From a bacterium (GTDB lineage: Bacteria > Patescibacteriota > Gracilibacteria > JAUYGZ01): a stretch of DNA of 64,000 bases. The stretch covers positions 1-64,000 of the forward strand of contig JAUYGZ010000003.1 in NCBI GenBank assembly GCA_030690415.1, given 5' to 3'. Positions 1 through 7,870 of this stretch are shown here, piece by piece. Position numbers and translations under genes: made by a program. Every line of letters starts with the position of its first letter. The first letter of the stretch is position 1. The notes below the pieces were generated by a model. That model was not told where the DNA came from. It saw nothing but the letters and a program-made list of their open reading frames with translations, and searched no databases.

Positions 1-424
1 CACCTATGAAGACTGCTCGCAGCTGGAGGAGTGGTTCAAAGACAAGGACGCAAAAGCATATCTCACTCAAACGCAGGGCAGCACCTGGGAGCTGTACAAA
101 GCCTACGATCCGAAGGGAACGCGGAAGATGCACCAGGGCCAGTTTTATACCCTGCTGCCGAAGGCGTGGAAGGAGGAGGTCATGGAGGGGCTGAGTTTCG
201 CCCATATGAATGCCACCTATGAAGACTGCTCGCAGCTGGAGGAGTGGTTCAAAGACAAGGACGCAAAAGCATATCTCACTCAAACGCAGGGCAGCACCTG
301 GGAGCTGTACAAAGCATACGATCCGAAGGGAACGCGGAAGATGAACCAGGGCCATTTTTATACGCTCCTGCCGAAGGAGTGGAAGGAGGCGAGTAACGGA
401 CTAAAATTCATGGTGGTTTCCCAT
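1..424 (+). repeat. 213-bp in-frame tandem repeat (71-residue unit)
   Basis: The sequence starting at base 1 recurs at base 214. The first about 140 bases of the two copies differ at only about two positions, and the similarity drops towards the end of the second copy. A third, strongly diverged start of a unit is seen near 425 (TYEQC against TYEDC). The near identity at DNA level indicates recent duplication. More copies may lie left of the window. Confidence 0.9.
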
Positions 425-496
425 ACATACGAGCAATGTCTTTCCTGGGAGAAAGAGGGATTGGATGTGATGGAAATGGCATCAAGAGCAGCGTAA
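2..496 (+). CDS. Repeat protein of unknown function, 5' end outside window
   Basis: The reading frame is open from the window edge to the TAA at 494-496, so the start lies upstream. The visible 164 residues are two copies of a 71-residue unit rich in Trp, Tyr, Lys and Glu (TYEDCSQLEEWFKDKDAKAY, then STWELYKAYDPKGTRKM and FYTLLPKxWKE), followed by a short diverged tail ending in SRAA. No catalytic motif, signal peptide or membrane segment is visible in this part. I do not recognise the family. The aromatic spacing would suit a small repeated binding domain, but that is inference. An ATG at 128 lies inside the first repeat and is unlikely to be the true start. The gene converges on the lipoprotein gene on the other strand, with 67 bases between them and no clear terminator. 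Confidence 0.7.
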   Translation, partial: TYEDCSQLEEWFKDKDAKAYLTQTQGSTWELYKAYDPKGTRKMHQGQFYTLLPKAWKEEVMEGLSFAHMNATYEDCSQLEEWFKDKDAKAYLTQTQGSTWELYKAYDPKGTRKMNQGHFYTLLPKEWKEASNGLKFMVVSHTYEQCLSWEKEGLDVMEMASRAA

Positions 497-563
497 TCAA
501 AAATGCTCCCCAAAAAAAATCCCCTCAAAGCCAAAGCCAAAGCCTTCAACGTGGAGTGGTGAA

Positions 564-1889
564 CTACTTCTCTTCCACCACCGTCTCTGTTGTCGTCGAA
601 AACGACGTCACTTCCTCCCCATTTTTGATCGCTTCCATGAGCAATTCTGAAAGCAGTTCATCGGTGTTGGCCCATCGGCGAATGAAGAATTTCTTAGCCT
701 GCTTGTTTTCCAGCTCTTCAAAAGGGTCTTTCACAAAAACACCTTTGGACAGTAGTCCGTAAACCGCGTCGAGCAGGGAACTTATCTGAACACTCCCATC
801 AAACTTGCTGCGGTAGCGACTTTCGACAACTTCGCCTTTATCGAGAACGATCCAGACCCGATCGCCCATCTGAATAATATCCAGGGGTTTGATGAGCTTC
901 ATGAGTCGCTGTGCTTTCACAAGGATGGGGTCGCCACCGTTTTCAGTTGAGGGTTTAGGGTTAAGAGTTGAGGGGCTTTCGGCGGGTTTTTCAGCCGGCT
1001 TTGCTTCAGTAGAGGAAGGATCATTATTTGTTGGAGCTGTCTCTCCTGTGCTCTCTTCAGATGGTTTCCCTTCATCAGCGGTTGATGGTTCAGGATTAAG
1101 AGTTGAAGGACTCTTGTCACTCGACTCTGGACTCTTGACGGCTTCGGGGTCGGGGGTTGGATCAGTTGAAGGAAGCGAAGAAGGATCCTGACTTAAATCA
1201 GCAAAAACTGACTCACCAAAGCGGGCGAGTGACTTATAATCCAAAGGCGTCTGACCTTCACTGGCCCGGTAGATCATTCCCAGGCTATCAAAACCCTTAA
1301 GGATCCAATCATTCTTGGTGCGGAGAGAAATCTCCTCGGCGGGAGGGTAATATTCGAGGAGTTCAGGAGCTCCATCGGCACTGGAGCCATGCCAGGTAAA
1401 GGGAAGGCTTTCGTAGCTGCGCAATCGGCTGATGACATGGGCATTGTTCACTGATGCGTCGGGCATCTGAGGACGTACCTCAGTCAAATTCAAAAATCGT
1501 CCATCAACCCAGAGCTCTTCATCTCCTTTATAGACCGGAGTGGTGACCTTGTAGTAGATCGTATCAGTTCCGATTCGGGTGTTTTTCCTCACTTGGCGCT
1601 GAAGAGAGAGTTCAGTTCCTGGAGCTGCCACAAAGACGAGTTCATCGATTTCACCATATTGATCATATTTGGGTTCAGACCCTGAGTCACCACCAAAAAT
1701 CTGATCCCATTCGGGAGTATTGAGGAGTGGGGTATCGGATTTTGTCAGAGCAAAAGGGGTTTTGACCGCCATGATCTGATCCAGGTTTTTATCAACTAGA
1801 TCATCAGGATTTTGCTCTTCTGTCCCGGAGGAGCTGCATCCCGTGAGGACGATAATGCTAAGAGCTAAAAGTGGAAACATTTTTTTCAT
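564..1889 (-). CDS. Predicted lipoprotein with low-complexity Pro/Ser/Thr/Glu linker
   Basis: The protein is about 441 residues. The start at 1889 (MKKMFPLLALSI) gives a compact type II signal peptide with lipobox LTGC. Two upstream in-frame starts would only lengthen the n-region. After the lipid-attachment Cys come an acidic segment, an N-terminal region of about 200 residues containing a possible SH3-like stretch (DTIYYKVTTPVYKGDEELWV), a linker of roughly 90 residues rich in P, S, T and E with two near-identical SPSTLNPxPST runs, and a C-terminal domain of about 110 residues. The linker DNA is built from heptanucleotide repeats. No enzyme motif is seen, so it is probably an envelope-anchored structural or binding protein. 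The family is not recognised. Confidence 0.75.
   Translation of the reverse strand: MKKMFPLLALSIIVLTGCSSSGTEEQNPDDLVDKNLDQIMAVKTPFALTKSDTPLLNTPEWDQIFGGDSGSEPKYDQYGEIDELVFVAAPGTELSLQRQVRKNTRIGTDTIYYKVTTPVYKGDEELWVDGRFLNLTEVRPQMPDASVNNAHVISRLRSYESLPFTWHGSSADGAPELLEYYPPAEEISLRTKNDWILKGFDSLGMIYRASEGQTPLDYKSLARFGESVFADLSQDPSSLPSTDPTPDPEAVKSPESSDKSPSTLNPEPSTADEGKPSEESTGETAPTNNDPSSTEAKPAEKPAESPSTLNPKPSTENGGDPILVKAQRLMKLIKPLDIIQMGDRVWIVLDKGEVVESRYRSKFDGSVQISSLLDAVYGLLSKGVFVKDPFEELENKQAKKFFIRRWANTDELLSELLMEAIKNGEEVTSFSTTTETVVEEK
945..974 (-). repeat. Heptanucleotide repeats inside lipoprotein gene (tract 1)
   Basis: Read on the minus strand the tract runs as consecutive 7-mers CCTCAAC, TCTTAAC, CCTAAAC, CCTCAAC. 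Because 7 x 3 = 21, the encoded peptide has a 7-residue period (STLNPKP). The words resemble the heptamers found before the ftsZ and glmS start codons. Confidence 0.7.
1081..1138 (-). repeat. Heptanucleotide repeats inside lipoprotein gene (tract 2)
   Basis: On the minus strand this reads as 7-mers AAGAGTC, CAGAGTC, GAGTGAC, AAGAGTC, CTTCAAC, TCTTAAT, CCTGAAC, CATCAAC in one register. It encodes the second SPSTLNPEPST run and the Ser-rich stretch before it. Confidence 0.7.
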
Positions 1890-2095
1890 GAGCATGATCA
1901 ATGAGTCAAGGACGTGGATGATCAATAGTGCCCCATGAAACGAGAGTGAGTCAAGATTAAAAGAAATTCTGAAAATTTTTTAAAAATGACGTCTTGGATC
2001 TGTCAGGACGAAAAGCGCTCCAATGGCCAGAAGGATAATGAACGAATGAATGAAAGGGAGCATAGGAGAAAATTAAAAGCTGAAAAGAAAAAAAC

Positions 2096-2124
2096 TTGTC
2101 CAATTACAAATGTTCATATACAAT
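2096..2124 (+). promoter_or_regulatory. Sigma70-type promoter of lexA
   Basis: TTGTCC at 2096-2101, a 17-base spacer, then TACAAT at 2119-2124, about 40 bases before the lexA start. A second AT-rich TATAAT lies at 2151-2156. No clear CGAAC-N4-GTTCG or CTG-N10-CAG SOS box is visible nearby, so autoregulation by LexA cannot be read from the sequence. Confidence 0.6.
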
Positions 2125-2165
2125 CTAGTCGTTCGCTCATTACTCGTCAATATAATTATTTACAT

Positions 2166-2771
2166 ATGGTAAAAAAACCACTTACGAACAAAGAAAGTAA
2201 AGTCATGACCTGGATGAAATCCTTCCAGCAAAAACATGGCGGTTATCCCACCTATCGGGAGATTCAGTCCGCTTTCAAATTTAGTTCGATCAACAGTGTG
2301 TCCCAGTACGTCAAACAGCTGGCAAAGAAAGGATGCCTCGAGTTGCTCAAAAATAGAGGATACCGTTTTCCCTCTGCTCAACTCCCCAGCTTTGTGAGCA
2401 TACCTCTTCTGGGATCTGTTCAGGCAGGTCTTCCAAATGATACTCAGGAAGTGGAAGAAAGGATTACCGTTCCAGAGGGAATGGTTCAGTCTCCTCATCG
2501 TTCCTTCGCTCTTCGGGTCAGAGGGACCAGTATGACGGACGCTGGACTGGAAGAAGGAGACACGATTCTGGTTGATCCGGGACAAAAAGCAAAGGTGGGG
2601 GACATGGTTATTGCTTCTGTAGAAGGGGAAACCACGGTCAAAAGACTTCAGAAAGACGCTAAAAAAGGAGTCATGTATCTCAAGGCTGAAAGTGCTTTTC
2701 ACCAGGACATCTATCCTGATCAGCCCTGGGAGATCCAGGGAGTAGTGGTCAGTATGCTGAGAACATTTTAG
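2166..2771 (+). CDS. lexA: LexA SOS repressor
   Basis: 201 residues, the usual LexA length, from the ATG at 2166. A longer in-frame extension upstream is Lys/Arg-rich and unlike LexA, so it was left out. An N-terminal winged helix-turn-helix (about residues 5-68, with PTYREIQSAFKFSSINSVSQ) is followed by the S24 autoprotease domain. The cleavage site is A87-G88 in SVQAG, the catalytic Ser is S122 in RGTSM and the general-base Lys is K159 in TVKRL. RecA-stimulated self-cleavage is expected to derepress DNA-repair genes. The next gene begins 8 bases downstream, so the two are probably cotranscribed. Confidence 0.95.
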   Translation: MVKKPLTNKESKVMTWMKSFQQKHGGYPTYREIQSAFKFSSINSVSQYVKQLAKKGCLELLKNRGYRFPSAQLPSFVSIPLLGSVQAGLPNDTQEVEERITVPEGMVQSPHRSFALRVRGTSMTDAGLEEGDTILVDPGQKAKVGDMVIASVEGETTVKRLQKDAKKGVMYLKAESAFHQDIYPDQPWEIQGVVVSMLRTF

Positions 2772-2779
2772 TCTTGGTC

Positions 2780-3757
2780 ATGAAGAAGAAACATACCCCG
2801 AGGAAATCGGGGAAAAGAGATGAGATTGGCGGACTTCCCGCTGATTTTGTCGAACGGCTTCGGATTCAGTTTCCAGAGCAATCGGAACACATCCTCACCA
2901 GTTTTCACCAACGCCCACCCGTTGTCCGAATCAATACTCTTCTCGTATCCGTGAAGAAATTTCAGCAACGACTCAAGCAGTTAAAAATTGAATCACAGCC
3001 AATCCTTCTTCTTCCAGAAGCTTTGTTGGTGACAAACACAGATCGAAAGCTCCTGACTGATTTAGAGGAATACCGAAACGGATGGTTTTACATCCAATCC
3101 ATCGCGTCACAGTTAGCCGTCAAAGCGCTGGATCCCCAGCCGGGAGAAAAGATTCTCGACCTCTGTGCTGCGCCCGGCTCGAAGACCACTCAAATAGCCA
3201 TCGCGATGAAACGACAAGGAGAGCTTATGGCAAATGATAATAATAGAACCCGATTGTTTCGACTGATATCAAACCTGAAGCACCAAAAGGTGGATGATTT
3301 CGTTGAGGTCAAAAACTACCCCGGCCAGAACTACCCAAAATTTTATCCCTCTACCTTTGACCGCATTCTGTTAGACGCACCCTGTAGTAGTGAATCCAGA
3401 TTTGATCCCCGGTATCCCAAGTCCATTCACTTTTGGTCCCGGCACAAGGTCAAGGGGATGGCGAAAACGCAGAAACGTCTGTTGGCGGCGGCAATTCAGT
3501 GCCTGAAACAGGGAGGGATCCTCGTCTACAGTACCTGCACTTTTTCTCCTGAAGAAAATGAGATGGTGATCGATTCGGTCCTCAAAAAACATCAGGAGAT
3601 GGAAATTGAAACCATGACGTGGTCTCCCAACACGCTTCCCATCCTTCAGGAATGGCAGGGAAAACGACTCCATTCAGGACTCAAAAAAGCGATTCGGGTT
3701 TTCCCCGACGACCAGGTGGAAGGTTTCTTTATCTGTCGCTTAAAACGAGTATACTAA
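2780..3757 (+). CDS. RsmB/NOP2-family RNA (cytosine-5) methyltransferase
   Basis: 325 residues from ATG 2780. A TTG two codons upstream is possible. The SAM-binding motif I is CAAPGSKTTQ (about residue 130), motif IV is DAPCSS with one catalytic Cys, and motif VI is YSTCTFSPEENE with the second. This is the two-cysteine arrangement of the NSUN/RsmB family, which methylates C5 of cytosine in rRNA or tRNA using SAM. The NusB-like N-terminal domain of RsmB is absent, so it is closer in size to stand-alone NOP2/NSUN-like proteins. The motif IV Gly after PCS is Ser here. The target base cannot be decided. Probably in one operon with lexA. Confidence 0.88.
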   Translation: MKKKHTPRKSGKRDEIGGLPADFVERLRIQFPEQSEHILTSFHQRPPVVRINTLLVSVKKFQQRLKQLKIESQPILLLPEALLVTNTDRKLLTDLEEYRNGWFYIQSIASQLAVKALDPQPGEKILDLCAAPGSKTTQIAIAMKRQGELMANDNNRTRLFRLISNLKHQKVDDFVEVKNYPGQNYPKFYPSTFDRILLDAPCSSESRFDPRYPKSIHFWSRHKVKGMAKTQKRLLAAAIQCLKQGGILVYSTCTFSPEENEMVIDSVLKKHQEMEIETMTWSPNTLPILQEWQGKRLHSGLKKAIRVFPDDQVEGFFICRLKRVY

Positions 3758-3796
3758 AAACCGTACTCACAATAACGAGCGTTTAATATCAACACT

Positions 3797-4951
3797 ATGG
3801 CCTTTTCAGAAAAAAAATCTCATCTCTTCGCGGGTATTATCCTCCTGATCTTCAGTCTCATAGCCCTCTATCTCGGGTACCTGGTATTTAGTGGGGTTTT
3901 TATCCCTTTGCTTTTGGCGATTCTCTTCGCGGTGGTGTTTTATCCGGTCTACAACTGGCTGCTTCAAAAAACAAAAAGTGAAATCTGGAGCTCTCTCCTG
4001 ACCTCGCTCATGCTGATAGCAATCATTGCCGCATTTGTCTCCTTCGTGATCTACCTGGCGGTAGGTGAAGTGGTCAATATTGCCAGGCTATTTACAAGGT
4101 CTATCGATATCCAAAGCATGACATTTTTAACGGATCAGGAGCAATTGGAAGGACTCGTCCAGGAGACCATTCACAGTTTGGACACTTTTGTTCAGCAGAT
4201 CCCTTTCGTAGACACCTCAATAACGGCGGTCCTCGGGCAGCTTTTAGAAAATATTCCTCCGCTTATTCAAGAGATATCCTCCTATATTATCAGCATCATT
4301 CGGGTTGGTTTCGATGGCGCGGCGAGGGGACTGGTGGGTTTGTTGATCTTTTTTATCTCATTTTTCTTCCTCCTAATGGATGGGAACCGATTTAAGAAGT
4401 ACGCATTCAAACTCCTGCCCATCAACGCTCTTCACGAACGACAGATTAGCAAACGCTTTAGCAGCCTTTGTTACGCGTGGATAGTGGTGAGCCTGCTGCT
4501 CGCCTTTATTCAGGGAAGCATGTCCGCTATAGGTTTTGCCATTATCTCAGTTCCTTCCCCTCTGATTTGGGGTATTGTCAGCATGCTGACGGCCTTCATT
4601 CCCTTTGTGGGAGCAGGCATCATCTGGGGATCTATCGCCATCATTTACCTGATTATTGGTGAATGGGGATCCGCACTCTTTATTGTCATCTGGGGATCCC
4701 TCCTCGTTTCTAGCGTGGATAACCTTCTCAGACCATTCCTGCTCAAACAGGGCGTAAAAATCCATCCGCTCATACTTTTCCTGGCGGTTCTGGGAGGGTT
4801 TTTTGCTTTTGGGGTGAGTGGACTGATCATTGGCCCCCTGGTAATAGTGTTTATTTCAACCCTCCTCTACATCTATGAGCTGGAGTTTGGTGAAGTTCTT
4901 CTTGATTTTCACAATCACAAGGATCCGAAAATAAAACAGGAAAAAGAATAA
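3797..4951 (+). CDS. AI-2E/PerM-family membrane permease
   Basis: 384 residues with the layout of the AI-2E transporter family (UPF0118): two hydrophobic helices at the N-terminus (about 10-55), a third near 65-90, a soluble central segment (about 95-160), then at least four closely packed helices ending near residue 355 and a charged tail. The segment around LIWGIVSMLTAFIPFVGAGI is the typical conserved part. Substrates are known for only a few members (AI-2, Na+/H+), so the cargo here is open. The gene lies 39 bases after the methyltransferase gene. Confidence 0.85.
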   Translation: MAFSEKKSHLFAGIILLIFSLIALYLGYLVFSGVFIPLLLAILFAVVFYPVYNWLLQKTKSEIWSSLLTSLMLIAIIAAFVSFVIYLAVGEVVNIARLFTRSIDIQSMTFLTDQEQLEGLVQETIHSLDTFVQQIPFVDTSITAVLGQLLENIPPLIQEISSYIISIIRVGFDGAARGLVGLLIFFISFFFLLMDGNRFKKYAFKLLPINALHERQISKRFSSLCYAWIVVSLLLAFIQGSMSAIGFAIISVPSPLIWGIVSMLTAFIPFVGAGIIWGSIAIIYLIIGEWGSALFIVIWGSLLVSSVDNLLRPFLLKQGVKIHPLILFLAVLGGFFAFGVSGLIIGPLVIVFISTLLYIYELEFGEVLLDFHNHKDPKIKQEKE

Positions 4952-4952
4952 A

Positions 4953-4981
4953 AAACCCTATCTCAGGAGAAGATAGGGTTT
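4953..4981 (-). terminator. Rho-independent terminator between the permease gene and trxA
   Basis: Perfect 11-bp stem AAACCCTATCT / AGATAGGGTTT with a 7-base loop. The T-run follows on the minus strand, so it mainly ends the trxA transcript. It may also stop the convergent permease transcript. Confidence 0.85.
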
Positions 4982-5004
4982 ACCGGAGCAAGATGAAAAT
5001 GATC

Positions 5005-5334
5005 CTAAGAGAGGTGCTGGTTTAACGCGTCAACCAGGGTTTGTTTCTGCTGAAGTCCCGTAAACTCTTCGACCACTTCACCATTTCGGAAGACTTTGAG
5101 GGAGGGGATTCCCATGACACCAAACTTTTGGGCATGTTCAGGATGCTCATCAACATCGATTTTTCCGACTACAGCGGTATCCCCCATTTCTTTGGAGACC
5201 TCTTCCACGATCGGTTCTTGCGATTTGCAGGGGCCGCACCAGGTAGCAAAAAAATCAACTAAAACAGGCTTGCTTTTCGAGGCCTCAATAACGGTTTCCT
5301 GGAAATTATCGTCAGTAAAGACTACTTCAGACAT
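5005..5334 (-). CDS. trxA: Thioredoxin
   Basis: 109 residues, single thioredoxin fold, no signal peptide, so cytosolic. The active site is WCGPC with C33 and C36, and the cis-Pro is in MGIPS. DFFATWCGPC and KIDVDEHPE match classical TrxA. It reduces protein disulfides, for example in reductases and peroxiredoxins such as the Bcp/PrxQ encoded at 17392. It is monocistronic between its own promoter (near 5362-5389) and the hairpin at 4953-4981. No thioredoxin reductase gene lies in this window. Confidence 0.95.
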   Translation of the reverse strand: MSEVVFTDDNFQETVIEASKSKPVLVDFFATWCGPCKSQEPIVEEVSKEMGDTAVVGKIDVDEHPEHAQKFGVMGIPSLKVFRNGEVVEEFTGLQQKQTLVDALNQHLS

Positions 5335-5361
5335 GGATTGATATTAAGGATACTTAAAAAG

Positions 5362-5389
5362 AATATACCGCCTGAGAAAAAAATCAAAA
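5362..5389 (-). promoter_or_regulatory. Promoter of trxA
   Basis: Minus-strand TTTTGA (5384-5389), 16-base spacer, TATATT (5362-5367), about 28 bases before the trxA ATG. Confidence 0.5.
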
Positions 5390-5422
5390 CTGAAAATCTG
5401 ATTCGGGGATTTTGATCGAAGC

Positions 5423-6847
5423 CTAAAATTGAGACCACAAATACTGATTCGTTACTTCGTGGTGATAAATGACCTCACCGGTTTTTACGAAGGTTCCATG
5501 TTCCCGAGCGGATCGATTAGCCACGTCTTGCTTCAGTTCCGCGTACTTTCGATGATTGTTTTCTCCAAGAGCTGATTTGACAAATTCACCTTTTTCAAAA
5601 CACACGAGGGCTTCATGAATACTGCTCGGAAGGATCTCCACTTCTCCAGCAGGAGGAGTCATTCGCTTTTCAATGCCCTCGAGACCCGCCTTAATGAGGG
5701 CTACCATCATGAGATAGGGGTTTGAGTCTGGGGCAACGGTCCTGACTTCGATCCGAGCTGATCGTTCATTACCCACTGGAATGCGAACCATAGATCCTCG
5801 ATCCTTATCAGACATTTTGATCTCATTTGGTGCTTCAAAGTTCGGATCCAAGCGTCGGTAGGCATTCACACTGGAATTCATGATCAGACAGAGTTCTTTT
5901 CCATAATGAAGAATGCCGGAGGCGAACTGACGGCCCATCTGGGAGAGATTATCCTTGTCGGATCCATCATAAAAAACGTTTTTTCCATCCTGACAGATTG
6001 AGATATTGGTATGCATTCCACTACCATTGATCCCGGCGATGGGTTTGGGAAGGAAGCTGGCCGTGAATCCCATCGATTTGGCCACTTGTCGGGCAGCAAG
6101 CTTATAGAGAAGAATATTATCTCCGGTGTCGATCGCATCCGTATACTTAAAGTTCAACTCAAATTGGGAAGGGGCGACTTCCGGATGATCCTTTTCATTT
6201 TCAAAACCCAGCATGAGCTGGACCTGGGCAAAGGTATCAATAAAAAGCCTTAAGTCATCTTGGGGGAGTGAGCTGTAGTATCCGGAGATGGTGGCGAGTT
6301 GAAAGGGTTTAGCCTCAGAAAAATGCTGTTCCGCATCAACACCCTCCAAAAGAAACCCCTCAATTTCCGGAGCAACGAAGACTCGCGTGTTGTTATCTTT
6401 TCTCATTTCTTTCAGTTGTTTCCCGAGCATCGTTCGCATATCACCCTCGAAATCAGAGCCATCCTGATTCGCGATTCGACCGAAAACCAACACTTTTCCA
6501 GGGCCGAAGACACTTGCGGGAAGCCATCTGAAGCTGGTCCAGTCGGGAAACAGACGAAGATCTGATTGATTCAGTTCCGTGAACCCTTTAATAGATGAGC
6601 CATCGAAGGTCAGGTTGTCGAGTGAGTCCAGAAAGAAATCCTTATTATAGTCCAAAAGGTGGAGCTTGCCTTCCAGATCAGTGAAGCAAATCGTGACGGC
6701 TCGGATTCGGCTGTCTTCCTTGAGGGTTGGAACCAATTTCTCCTTAAACATATCTTCACTGTGACCGGCTTCCCGATCTCTTTTCAGGAGGAGATTGCGC
6801 TTTTGAAGTTCCCCCGCCGGGAGGTCTATGTAGATCGATTCCGTCAT
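5423..6847 (-). CDS. glnA: Glutamine synthetase, type I
   Basis: 474 residues. It catalyses ATP-dependent glutamate plus ammonia to glutamine, as a cytosolic dodecamer. Visible landmarks in order: DGSSIKGF, the metal ligands in PEIEGF, EVAPSQFEL, the NGSGMHTNIS histidine, NAYRRL, and RSARIEVR with the conserved Arg and Glu. The active site therefore looks complete. The loop that carries the adenylylation Tyr in enterobacterial enzymes (NLYDLP) is missing between IEKRM and the following segment, so control by GlnE is unlikely. It is transcribed away from the TrmB-like regulator with a 141-base shared upstream region. Confidence 0.93.
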   Translation of the reverse strand: MTESIYIDLPAGELQKRNLLLKRDREAGHSEDMFKEKLVPTLKEDSRIRAVTICFTDLEGKLHLLDYNKDFFLDSLDNLTFDGSSIKGFTELNQSDLRLFPDWTSFRWLPASVFGPGKVLVFGRIANQDGSDFEGDMRTMLGKQLKEMRKDNNTRVFVAPEIEGFLLEGVDAEQHFSEAKPFQLATISGYYSSLPQDDLRLFIDTFAQVQLMLGFENEKDHPEVAPSQFELNFKYTDAIDTGDNILLYKLAARQVAKSMGFTASFLPKPIAGINGSGMHTNISICQDGKNVFYDGSDKDNLSQMGRQFASGILHYGKELCLIMNSSVNAYRRLDPNFEAPNEIKMSDKDRGSMVRIPVGNERSARIEVRTVAPDSNPYLMMVALIKAGLEGIEKRMTPPAGEVEILPSSIHEALVCFEKGEFVKSALGENNHRKYAELKQDVANRSAREHGTFVKTGEVIYHHEVTNQYLWSQF

Positions 6848-6955
6848 ATCACAAGAATAAGAAATAAGATGTCCAGACGCTAATTCATGGCTTCAAAAAA
6901 TGACAGTCAATAATTGATGAAGGAGTTAAAAAGCTCTGGAAATACAGAAAAAGAT

Positions 6956-6973
6956 ACAATACAGTAGTGTTGT
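6956..6973. promoter_or_regulatory. Inverted repeat, candidate operator between glnA and the TrmB-like gene
   Basis: ACAATAC-AGTA-GTGTTGT is a 7+4+7 inverted repeat with one mismatch. It overlaps a TACAAT -10-like hexamer (6955-6960) and lies 16 bases before the regulator start. It could be an autoregulatory site. That role is inference. Confidence 0.4.
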
Positions 6974-6988
6974 CAAATAACAGACAGC

Positions 6989-7762
6989 ATGAACGAAATT
7001 TTCGAGAGACTCAATTGTTCCGTGACACAGGGGAAAATCTACCAGATGCTCCTCGAGATCGGCCCTTCTATTGCCAGCATGCTGGCGAAGAGGGCCCGGA
7101 TTAAACGGGTGACCGTCTATGGAGCGCTTGAGGGGATGGTACAGAAAGGGCTGGTAGAGTCCTTTAAAAAAAACAACGTGGGCTATTATCAGGCCTGCGA
7201 TCCGGAGGTGATCAAAAATCTCCTTGAGCTTCAGCTGGAAGAAGAAAAACGATTCGCGGAAAGGGCTTGGAAGAAGATTGAGGAATTGAAGCAGCAGCGA
7301 GAAAAATCCACTCGTGAAATTATCGACGTGAAAGGAGTAATAAGCTATTACGAGGGAAAAGAGGCGGTGAAATCCCTTATCGATGAAAACCTCAATATGC
7401 CGGAGAAGGTTCAGTACTGTATCGGTCTGAGCGGATACCACGCTCTGCTCGTGGCGGGAGAGTGGGAAAGCTACATCAAAAACCGCGTAAAAAAGGGAAT
7501 GAAGGTGCTTAGTATTCAGGCTGACACCCGAGAGGGAAGGGCCTACCAAAAGCGAGACAAAGATTCTCTTCGAGAGACCAGATTAATTGAACCGTCTCGT
7601 TGTCCTGAGTTTGGAGAGCTCAATCTCATCGGAGACAGGATCATTCTCTATACGAGTGAAGAGAACGAAACCCTGGGAGTGAAAATTGTTCACCAGAAAA
7701 TTGCTAAAATTCTCAAAAAACTATTTGAGCTGGCCTGGGATCATTCCGGCGAAAAAAGCTAA
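6989..7762 (+). CDS. TrmB-like winged-helix transcriptional regulator
   Basis: 257 residues. The N-terminal about 70 residues form a TrmB-type winged helix-turn-helix (VTQGKIYQMLLEIGPSIASM, then KRARIKRVTVYGALEGMVQK). A charged coiled coil (about 80-110) and an alpha/beta C-terminal effector or dimer domain follow. TrmB-family regulators often sense sugars. The position, divergent from glnA and 108 bases before the pentose-phosphate genes, suggests control of one or both. That is inference. The domain is shorter than the sugar-binding domain of archaeal TrmB, so the ligand is unknown. Confidence 0.75.
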   Translation: MNEIFERLNCSVTQGKIYQMLLEIGPSIASMLAKRARIKRVTVYGALEGMVQKGLVESFKKNNVGYYQACDPEVIKNLLELQLEEEKRFAERAWKKIEELKQQREKSTREIIDVKGVISYYEGKEAVKSLIDENLNMPEKVQYCIGLSGYHALLVAGEWESYIKNRVKKGMKVLSIQADTREGRAYQKRDKDSLRETRLIEPSRCPEFGELNLIGDRIILYTSEENETLGVKIVHQKIAKILKKLFELAWDHSGEKS

Positions 7763-7870
7763 AAATTGGAAACACGAAAGATTCTGGAGTAAGTTAACAT
7801 CCGAAACGCTTATCCACTATTTTTCATCACATAAAATTTTTTCTTTTTCTCCTTCACACATTTTCTTTTC

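Noticed and set aside
2110-2165. SOS box before lexA
   Set aside because: GTTCG occurs but without the inverted partner at the right distance.
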